From Agromyces sp. G08B096 (GTDB lineage: Bacteria; Actinomycetota; Actinomycetes; Actinomycetales; Microbacteriaceae): a DNA stretch of 64,000 nucleotides. The notes under the pieces were generated by a model that saw nothing but the letters and a program-made list of their open reading frames with translations, ran no database searches and was not told the origin of the DNA. The DNA lies in the NCBI RefSeq assembly GCF_040267705.1, contig NZ_CP158374.1, forward strand, positions 2,728,001 to 2,792,000, in the 5' to 3' direction. The position numbers and the translations under genes are program-made. Below are positions 58,257 through 64,000 of the stretch, piece after piece. The number at the start of each line of letters is the position of its first letter. The stretch's first letter is position 1.

Positions 58257-58874
58257 TCAGCGTCCGCCGTCGTACGCGGCGAGCCACGCGTCGGCGATGA
58301 GCCGGTGGCCGCGCGGGGTGGGGTGCACGCCGTCGGGGGCGAGGTCGGCCGGAGCTGCCTCGGCCGCGGCATCCGTCATCGGCTGGTGCAGGGCGACGAA
58401 TGCGGCGCCGTACTCGCCCGCGAGCTTCGCGACGACGGCTCGCTTGCCGTCGAGGTCGTCGAGCCACGCCCGCTGCTCGTCGCGCACGGGGACGAGGAAG
58501 GGTTCGACGAGGATGAGCCGCGGGGCTCGGGCCGCGCGTGCCGCGTCGAGGAGCCGGCGGCAGGTCGCCTCGAAGGCCTCGGCGGTCGTCTCGTCGTCGC
58601 GGTCGAAGCGGCGCCACATGTCGTTCACGCCGACGTAGACGGTGAGCACGTCGGGCGCGGCCGGGATCAGCTCGGTCTGCCACCGGCGCTCGAGGTCGAC
58701 CGCACGATCGCCCGCGATGCCGAGGTTCAGCACCTCCTCGCCCGTGCCGCGTCCGGCGAGCGCGTCGACGATGAGGCTCACGTAGCCGTCGCCGTAGGAA
58801 CGGGCGTCGGATCGGTCGCGGCCGCAGTCGGTGATCGAGTCGCCGATGAAGACGAGCCGGGCGGGGTGGGGCAT
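58257..58874 (-). CDS. SGNH/GDSL hydrolase
   Basis: A 205-residue cytoplasmic esterase-like protein. All four blocks are present: FIGDSITDCGRD with the nucleophile Ser13, NLGIAGDRAVDL, YVGVNDMWRRF and the Asp/His pair in DGVHPTPRGHRL. The group includes carbohydrate deacetylases and rhamnogalacturonan acetylesterases, so removal of acetyl groups from the imported sugar is plausible. GGAGG is 7 bases before ATG 58874. A perfect copy of the GntR-regulon palindrome overlaps its promoter. Confidence 0.9.
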   Translation of the reverse strand: MPHPARLVFIGDSITDCGRDRSDARSYGDGYVSLIVDALAGRGTGEEVLNLGIAGDRAVDLERRWQTELIPAAPDVLTVYVGVNDMWRRFDRDDETTAEAFEATCRRLLDAARAARAPRLILVEPFLVPVRDEQRAWLDDLDGKRAVVAKLAGEYGAAFVALHQPMTDAAAEAAPADLAPDGVHPTPRGHRLIADAWLAAYDGGR

Positions 58875-58889
58875 TCGGGTCCTCCGCAG

Positions 58890-58904
58890 AATCGATGATC
58901 GATT
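58890..58904 (-). promoter_or_regulatory. Perfect palindromic operator, best copy of the regulon motif
   Basis: AATCGATGATCGATT (58890-58904) is a perfect 15-base palindrome 15 bases before ATG 58874. It overlaps CATAAT (58907-58902, minus strand), the likely -10 box of the SGNH hydrolase gene. Confidence 0.65.
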
Positions 58905-58949
58905 ATGAGTCTTCCCGATCAGGCTCCCCCGCGCAAGGCGAGCCCGGCG

Positions 58950-59741
58950 TCAGCGCGCGCGCCAGTACCCGCAGAACGTCACGTCGGTCTTGGGCACCCC
59001 GCGATCGTTGACGAGGTGGCGCCTCGTCCCGGTGGCGAGCTTCGACTCCCCCGCCGCGAAGGCGGTGAGCGTGCCCTCGAAGGCGGGCAGCTCCCGGAGG
59101 TGGGCGAGCGCGGCCTCGCCGGGCGCCTGGTCGGGGCGGCGCACGATCCAGTGCACCTCCACCCCCTCGGGAGCGTCCACCGGCTGCCGGTCGTCGAGGT
59201 CGGCGAGCTCGACGAGCGCGTCGCCGCGCGCACCGCGCGGGAGGTCGCGCAGGATCCCGACGACGGCGGGCAGCGCGGTGTCGTCGCCGACGAGGAGCGT
59301 GCGATCGGCGTCTGCGGGCGTGAAGCCGCAGCCCTGATCGATGAGCGCGACGGATGCCCCGAGGGGCAGGCTCTGCGCCCAGGGGCCCGCCACCCCGTCG
59401 TCGCCGTGGACGACGAAGTCGATGTCGAGCTCGCGAACCTCCGGCCGGAACTCGCGCACGGTGTAGTTGCGGATGACGGGCCGGGTCGCGCGCGGCAGGG
59501 TGAGGTACTTCAGGTACCCGGCCATGTCGTACGTGTCGGACAGATTGTCGAACCGCGTGTGGTCGGAGGTGGGCACGGCGAGCCGGAACCACTGGTCGAA
59601 GCCGAGGTGACGCCAGCCGGCGAGCTCGTCGCCCGCGACCGTCAACCGCACGAAGTGCGGCGAGATCTGGCGGGCCCCGACGACCTCGGCGGTCACGACA
59701 CCGGTCTCGGCGTGGGTCACGGTGATGTTGCTCGACGCCAT
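58950..59741 (-). CDS. Siderophore-interacting protein (flavin ferric reductase)
   Basis: A 263-residue SIP-family protein. The FAD-binding barrel is seen in ISPHFVRLTVAGDEL and the flavin motif RNYTVREF (about 104-111), then VVHGDDGVAGPWAQSL. The NAD(P)H domain contains LLVGDDTALPAVVGIL and YWRAR at the end, typical for ViuB/YqjH. It releases iron from imported ferric siderophores by reduction in the cytoplasm. A DtxR/IdeR box 18 bases upstream of the start codon predicts repression by iron. It is monocistronic. Confidence 0.93.
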   Translation of the reverse strand: MASSNITVTHAETGVVTAEVVGARQISPHFVRLTVAGDELAGWRHLGFDQWFRLAVPTSDHTRFDNLSDTYDMAGYLKYLTLPRATRPVIRNYTVREFRPEVRELDIDFVVHGDDGVAGPWAQSLPLGASVALIDQGCGFTPADADRTLLVGDDTALPAVVGILRDLPRGARGDALVELADLDDRQPVDAPEGVEVHWIVRRPDQAPGEAALAHLRELPAFEGTLTAFAAGESKLATGTRRHLVNDRGVPKTDVTFCGYWRAR

Positions 59742-59758
59742 GGCCAGCCTTTCGAAGT

Positions 59759-59777
59759 TGAGGTAAGGCTTACCTTA
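59759..59777 (-). promoter_or_regulatory. Iron box (DtxR/IdeR operator)
   Basis: The 19-base site TGAGGTAAGGCTTACCTTA contains a perfect 15-base palindrome (59761-59775) and fits the DtxR/IdeR consensus at nearly all positions. It lies just upstream of the siderophore-interacting protein gene. Confidence 0.88.
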
Positions 59778-59846
59778 GCCGAGCGAGGTCGGACACGCCA
59801 TGCCGAGCCGCTCGCCGCCGACGATCGGCGCGCGGAGGCGGCGGCC

Positions 59847-61637
59847 TCAGATCTCGGTGTGCCCCAGCATCGGCCCCGCGACGAACCGCACGACCGGGTC
59901 GGCGAACGCCTCGAACTCGAGCACGACGAGCTCGTTCGCCCCCGCCCTGGTGACGGGCGACGGCACGATCAGCGTGCGCTGCGGACCGCGGCGCCAGTAC
60001 CGGCCGAGCAGGAAGCCGTTGACCCAGACGAGGCCCTTGCCCCAGTCCAGCGTGTCGAGGTACAGATCGGCGGGCGCATCCAGTTCGAACCGCGCGGTCG
60101 CGTACGCCGGTCCGGCGGCGAAGCGGCCGGGCGCCGCCGAACCGTCTGCGTCGCGACTGGCGCCCGCTCCACGCGCACCGTCCGCGAGCCGCCGGAGGTC
60201 GAGCGGCCTCGCCCGCCAGCCGGTGACCTCGAGCCCGTCGAGCCGCACCCCGCCGATGAGGCCCTTGTGCTCGCCGATGCGGGGACCGTAGTCGACGCGT
60301 CCCTGGTCTTCGACCACGATGGCGAGTTCGCCTCGCGCCTCGGGCAGCGTGATCGCGCGTTCGTGCGCGTCGCGGGCCAGCACGCCGACCGGCACACGGT
60401 CGACGAGCACCCAGGCGCGGTCGCGCACCTCCTCGCCGACGGTGAGGGTGGCCGGGCCGCCGCGGTCGAGGCGAGTCGTGAAGATCGCCAGCCCGCGGTC
60501 GTGCGCGAGGTCGTCGAAGGTCGGCATGCGGTCGTGATCAGATGCCTCGCCGAGCGCGTCGGCGACCTCGAGCAGCGCCGGGCCGGGGCGGAGCGGCGCC
60601 TCGAGCGCCGGCGCGGCCGGGCGTGGCGGCGGCACCTCGTCGGGGACGGGCGCGTAGCGCGCGATGACCTCGCGGAAGGCGAAGTACTTCTCCGTCGGGT
60701 GCCCGCTCTCGTCGAGCGGTGCGTCGTAGTCGTAGCTTGTCGTGATGGGCGCGTAGCGGCCCTTGTCGTTCGCGCCGCTCGTGAGACCGAAGTTCGTGCC
60801 GCCGTGGAACATGTAGATGTTCACCGAGCCGCCGGCCGCGAGGATCGCGTCGAGCTCGGCCGCCGAGGCCGCGGCGTCCGTGAGGTGGTGGTGCGAGCCC
60901 CAGTCGTCGAACCAGCCGCACCAGAACTCCATGCAGACGAGCGGCCCGGTGGGCTGGAACTGCCGGAGCGTCGCCATCCGCTCGACCGCGCGCGAGCCGA
61001 AGGAGCCGGTGAGGTGCAGCCCGGGCAGGCTGCCGGCCGCGAGCATCTCGGGCGTCGGCTGGTCGATCGTGGTGAGCGGCACCGTGATGCCCGCCTCGCG
61101 CGTGACCTCGACCAGGTGCCGGAGGTACGCCGGGTCGTTGCCGTACGCGCCGTACTCGTTCTCGATCTGCACGAGCACGACCGGGCCTCCGGCGTCGATC
61201 TGCCGCGGCGCCACGATCTCGTAGACCCTGCGGAGGTACGCCGACACGGCGTCGAGGTAGCGGGGCTCCGCACGCCGCACGCCCACCTCGGGGTCGCGGA
61301 ACAGCCAGGCCGGCAGCCCGCCGTTGTCGAACTCGGCGCAGATGTACGGCCCGGGGCGGACGATGGCGTGCAGCCCCTCGGCCGCGACGAGGTCGAGGAA
61401 GCGGCCGAGGTCGAGGCCGTCGTCGGCGACCCACTCGCCGCGCCGCGGCTCGTGCTGGTTCCACGCGACGTAGGTCTCGATGGTGTTCAGCCCCATGAGG
61501 CGCGCCTTGCGGATCCGATCGGCCCAGAGGTCGGGGTGCACCCGGAAGTAGTGCAGGGCGCCGGCGATGATGCGGACCGGCTGCCCGGCGAGCTCGAAGT
61601 CGGTCTCGCCGATGGCGAAGCGGGAGGTGACGCTCAC
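59847..61637 (-). CDS. GH35 beta-galactosidase
   Basis: A 596-residue glycosidase. The TIM barrel opens with RIIAGALHYFRVHPDLWADR (about 22-41) and has ETYVAWNQHEP, RPGPYICAEFDNGGLPAWL, the acid/base Glu in VQIENEYGAYGND (about 155-167) and the nucleophile Glu in CMEFWCGWFDDWG (about 235-247), then MFHGGTNFG. C-terminal beta domains carry WVNGFLLGRYWRRGPQ. There is no signal peptide, so it cleaves imported beta-galactosides. GTG 61637 has no strong ribosome binding site. It is downstream of a binding-protein gene, from which a hairpin separates it. Confidence 0.93.
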   Translation of the reverse strand: MSVTSRFAIGETDFELAGQPVRIIAGALHYFRVHPDLWADRIRKARLMGLNTIETYVAWNQHEPRRGEWVADDGLDLGRFLDLVAAEGLHAIVRPGPYICAEFDNGGLPAWLFRDPEVGVRRAEPRYLDAVSAYLRRVYEIVAPRQIDAGGPVVLVQIENEYGAYGNDPAYLRHLVEVTREAGITVPLTTIDQPTPEMLAAGSLPGLHLTGSFGSRAVERMATLRQFQPTGPLVCMEFWCGWFDDWGSHHHLTDAAASAAELDAILAAGGSVNIYMFHGGTNFGLTSGANDKGRYAPITTSYDYDAPLDESGHPTEKYFAFREVIARYAPVPDEVPPPRPAAPALEAPLRPGPALLEVADALGEASDHDRMPTFDDLAHDRGLAIFTTRLDRGGPATLTVGEEVRDRAWVLVDRVPVGVLARDAHERAITLPEARGELAIVVEDQGRVDYGPRIGEHKGLIGGVRLDGLEVTGWRARPLDLRRLADGARGAGASRDADGSAAPGRFAAGPAYATARFELDAPADLYLDTLDWGKGLVWVNGFLLGRYWRRGPQRTLIVPSPVTRAGANELVVLEFEAFADPVVRFVAGPMLGHTEI

Positions 61638-61707
61638 GTGAGAGGCATCCGTTTCTGGTCGTGGGTCGGGAGGGCGCGGTCGGCGGGCGGGCGGGTGCGG
61701 GTGAATG

Positions 61708-61742
61708 GCGGAGGCCGGCCGGGGGCGCCGGCCGGCCTCCGC
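61708..61742 (-). terminator. Perfect 14-base hairpin after the binding-protein gene
   Basis: GCGGAGGCCGGCCG (61708-61721) pairs exactly with 61729-61742 around a 7-base loop, just after the binding-protein stop at 61752. It lies inside the presumed operon before the galactosidase, so it likely lowers downstream expression or protects the upstream message. Confidence 0.75.
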
Positions 61743-61751
61743 GCGGGTCCG

Positions 61752-63092
61752 CTACTCGGAGACGGTGAAGCCCTGCTTCTGGCCGTACTCGACGAGCTGC
61801 GACTGCCACTCGGCGAGCCCGGCGTTCAGGTCGGTGCCGTTCGCGTACGCCTGGCCGACGGTGTCGCCGAAGATGCTGTTCGCGTACACCTGGTACGGCA
61901 GGTACGACCAGCCGGTCGAGACGTCCTTCGAGGCCTGCGTGAGCACCTCGTTGATCTTCTGGCCGCCGAAGTACTCCGACGCCGCACCGACGAACTCGGG
62001 GTCCTCGAGTTCGTTCGTCGTCGCCGGGAAGCCGCCCGACTCGAGGAAGACGTCGATCGAGGCCGGGTCGTTGTTCAGCCAGCGGAGGAACGCCGCGGCG
62101 AGTGCCGGGTTCTTCGACTGCTTGGTGACCGACTGGCCGCCGCCGCCATTCTCGGCCGTCACGGGCGTGCCGTCGTACGTCGGCATCGGCGCGACGCGCC
62201 AGTCGCCAGCGGCGTCGGCGACGCTCGACTCGAGCACGCCGGGCATCCAGGCGCCCGTGACGAGGGTCGCGATGGACCCGTCGCCGAGGCCCTGGTACCA
62301 CTCGTCGGTCCAGCCGGGCGTCTGCGAGAGCAGGCCCTCCTCGACGAGCTGGTTCCAGACGCCGGTCCACTGCTGGGTGCCCTCGTCGGCGAGGTCGATC
62401 GTGACGTCGGTGCCGTCGATGGAGAACGGGCGGCCGCCGGCCTGCCAGATCATGCTCGTCGCGAAGCCGGCGTCGCCGGTGTCGCTCGTGATGTACTTCG
62501 TCGGGTCGGCCGCGTGCAGCTGGCGGGCGGCCTCGACGTACTGGTCCCACGTCTCGGGCACGGCGATGCCGTACTGGTCGAACACGGTCTTGTTGTAGAA
62601 CAGCGCCATGGGACCGGAGTCCTGCGGCAGGCCGACGAGCTTGCCGTCGACGTTCACGGCGCCCCAGGTGGAGGCACTGTAGTCGTCTTCGAGCTCGTCG
62701 AGCCCATACTGGCTGAGGTCGACGAGCGCGTCGGAGAGGGCGAACTGCGGCAGCGCGTAGTACTCGATCTGCACCACGTCGGGCGCGCCCGAGCCGGCCT
62801 TGATCGCGTTCTGCAGCTTCGTGTACTCCTCGGTGTTCGTGCCGGCGTTCACCAACTCGACGTCGACGTTGGGGTACGCCTCCTCGAACGCGGCGACCTG
62901 CGCCTCGGCGCTCGGAGTCCAGCTCCAGTAGGTCAGCTCGCCGCCGGCTTCGAGGGCGGCGTCGAGGTCGGTGGCGTCGCCCGAGCCGGCGTCGGTGCCG
63001 CCGGACGAGCAGGCGGCGAGCGAGCCGATCGCCAGGGCGGCGGTCGCGGCGACCGTGAAGGTGCGCCGCAGGGCGGAGCGCGAGGTGCTCAT
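61752..63092 (-). CDS. Extracellular sugar-binding lipoprotein
   Basis: A 446-residue family 1 binding protein with a Sec signal and lipobox LAAC (Cys28). Characteristic segments are ELTYWSWTPSAEAQVAAFEE, APDVVQIEYYALPQF, PMALFYNKTVFDQYGIAVPE, GAWMPGVLESSV and TKQSKNPALAAAFLRWL. The strand YWSW and the downstream galactosidase suggest a galactoside or galactan oligosaccharide ligand. AAGTGAAAGGGAC precedes ATG 63092. It lies 51 bases behind the permease gene, unlike the usual order with the binding protein first. Confidence 0.93.
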   Translation of the reverse strand: MSTSRSALRRTFTVAATAALAIGSLAACSSGGTDAGSGDATDLDAALEAGGELTYWSWTPSAEAQVAAFEEAYPNVDVELVNAGTNTEEYTKLQNAIKAGSGAPDVVQIEYYALPQFALSDALVDLSQYGLDELEDDYSASTWGAVNVDGKLVGLPQDSGPMALFYNKTVFDQYGIAVPETWDQYVEAARQLHAADPTKYITSDTGDAGFATSMIWQAGGRPFSIDGTDVTIDLADEGTQQWTGVWNQLVEEGLLSQTPGWTDEWYQGLGDGSIATLVTGAWMPGVLESSVADAAGDWRVAPMPTYDGTPVTAENGGGGQSVTKQSKNPALAAAFLRWLNNDPASIDVFLESGGFPATTNELEDPEFVGAASEYFGGQKINEVLTQASKDVSTGWSYLPYQVYANSIFGDTVGQAYANGTDLNAGLAEWQSQLVEYGQKQGFTVSE

Positions 63093-63143
63093 GGTGTCCC
63101 TTTCACTTCCTTGTGCTGTGCGTGGTGCGTGGGTGGATGCGCG

Positions 63144-64000
63144 TCATTGCTTGACGCTGCCGGCGCTGAGCCCCGACTGCCAGAACCGCTGGAGTCCGAG
63201 GAAGGCGACGACGATGGGGATGATCGTGAGGAGCGACCCCGTGATCACCAGGTTGTAGATGGGCTGGGCGCTCACGCCCGTGGCCTGCGCGTTCCACTGA
63301 TTGAGGCCGACGGTGAGCGGATACCACGTCGGGTCGCTCAGCATGATGAGCGGCAGGAAGTAGTTGTTCCACGTCGCGACGACGGTGAACAGCAGCACCG
63401 TGACGATGCCTGGCGCGAGCAGCCGGATCGAGATGGTGAAGAACGTGCGGAACTCGCCGGCGCCGTCCATCCTGGCGGCCTCGAGGAGTTCGGTGGGCAC
63501 CGAGTCGACGGCGTAGACCCAGATCAGGTAGAGCCCGAACGGGCTGATGAGCGACGGGATGATGATCGCCCATGGCGTGTTCGTGAGCCCGAGCTGGCTG
63601 AACATGAGGAAGGTCGGCACGGCGAGCGCGGTGCCCGGCACGGCGATCGCTCCCAGCACGACGGCGAAGATCGCGCGGCGCCCGGCGAAGCGGAACTTCG
63701 CCAGGCCGTAGCCGGCGAGGGTCGCGAGGAGCGTGGCGCCCCCCGCGCCGACCACGACGTACAGCAGCGTGTTGCCGAGCCAGCGGAGGAAGATGCCGTC
63801 TTTGTAGGTGAGCGTCTCCCAGACGTTCTGGAAGAGCACGAAGTCGTCGTCGAACCAGAGGCCGAAGCTCGAGAACAGGCCGGCTTGCGTCTTGGTCGCG
63901 TTGATCACGAGCCAGAGCAGCGGCACGAGCGCGTATACGGCGAAGATCGCCATCATGATCGTGAACGCGACGGACTTGCGGGGGCGGAGGCCCGAGCGCG
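63144..64000 (-). CDS. Sugar ABC importer permease, 5' partial
   Basis: A MalG-type permease open to the right edge of the window. In-frame residues before the Met at 63956 (RPRKSVAFTI) continue the expected cytoplasmic lead of the first helix, so the true start lies outside. Visible parts are IFAVYALVPLLWLVINATKTQAG, the EAA loop TELLEAARMDGAGEFRTFF and VATWNNYFLPLIMLSD. The C-terminus LQRFWQSGLSAGSVKQ is typical of the family. The partner permease is expected just beyond the edge. It works with the binding protein at 61752. Confidence 0.92.
   Translation of the reverse strand, partial: RSGLRPRKSVAFTIMMAIFAVYALVPLLWLVINATKTQAGLFSSFGLWFDDDFVLFQNVWETLTYKDGIFLRWLGNTLLYVVVGAGGATLLATLAGYGLAKFRFAGRRAIFAVVLGAIAVPGTALAVPTFLMFSQLGLTNTPWAIIIPSLISPFGLYLIWVYAVDSVPTELLEAARMDGAGEFRTFFTISIRLLAPGIVTVLLFTVVATWNNYFLPLIMLSDPTWYPLTVGLNQWNAQATGVSAQPIYNLVITGSLLTIIPIVVAFLGLQRFWQSGLSAGSVKQ

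Noticed and set aside
1-64000. Mobile element, prophage or CRISPR array
   Set aside because: No transposase, integrase, phage structural gene, terminal inverted repeat or regularly spaced repeat was found. The TagC-like propeller resembles phage tail domains but stands alone in a sugar operon.
1-64000. tRNA or rRNA genes
   Set aside because: No gap is long and structured enough; the larger gaps contain only promoters and hairpins.

Overview
This is a 64-kb, very GC-rich (about 70% by eye) bacterial chromosome segment. Third-position GC, GTG starts, MsiK-style sugar importers without ATPases, a DtxR/IdeR iron box, a LigB-like ATP-dependent ligase and leaderless genes behind TANNNT -10 boxes all point to an actinobacterium. 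Microbacteriaceae is my best guess; this is an inference, as there is no rRNA. I see no tRNA, rRNA, IS element, prophage or CRISPR array, and no gap above 300 bases without a gene. The window cuts one gene at each end.

Most of the segment is a run of separately regulated carbohydrate loci. (1) 1.1-9.0 kb: LacI repressor, a large GH106-like glycosidase, and a divergent sugar MFS porter plus arabinose/fucose-isomerase-like enzyme, with a CG-centred palindrome in the divergent promoter. (2) 9.1-19.6 kb, minus strand: one operon of GH78 rhamnosidase, lipoprotein binding protein, two permeases, metallophosphoesterase, exported TagC-like propeller protein, DeoR regulator and glycerophosphodiester phosphodiesterase. 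Directly upstream, in the same direction (19.8-22.3 kb), lies a PiT-like transporter, a DUF47 accessory protein and an inositol-phosphatase-family enzyme. Together these two units look like a system for a rhamnose- and phosphodiester-containing polymer. (3) 22.4-27.0 kb: four genes with 4-base overlaps encode a D-2-hydroxyacid dehydrogenase, two FGGY kinases and a histidine phosphatase. (4) 27.7-33.8 kb: DUF2264 protein and hydroxyacid dehydrogenase, divergent from a heparinase II/III-like protein and a DeoR-headed, LacI-bodied regulator.

The middle (33.8-49.5 kb) is housekeeping and regulatory: EI24 membrane protein, phosphoglycerate-mutase-like phosphatase, LysR, PfpI, epoxide hydrolase with a divergent WYL regulator, methyltransferase, an N-terminal-LuxR STAND regulator, GNAT, ATP-dependent DNA ligase, arginine deiminase, ArsR-type regulator, DUF4287 and a predicted DNA-repair protein. 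Several of these start directly at a -10 box and appear leaderless.

The right end returns to sugar uptake. (5) 49.6-57.5 kb: binding protein, two permeases, an unrecognised 655-residue protein, RraA-like protein, aldo/keto reductase and lactonase-type amidohydrolase, with a GntR/FCD regulator and an SGNH hydrolase behind. The motif ATCGAYNATCGMY recurs in the promoters of the operon, the regulator and the hydrolase, which makes them a likely regulon. (6) 59.8-64 kb: GH35 beta-galactosidase downstream of a binding protein and a permease that runs off the window. A siderophore-interacting protein behind an iron box sits between them.
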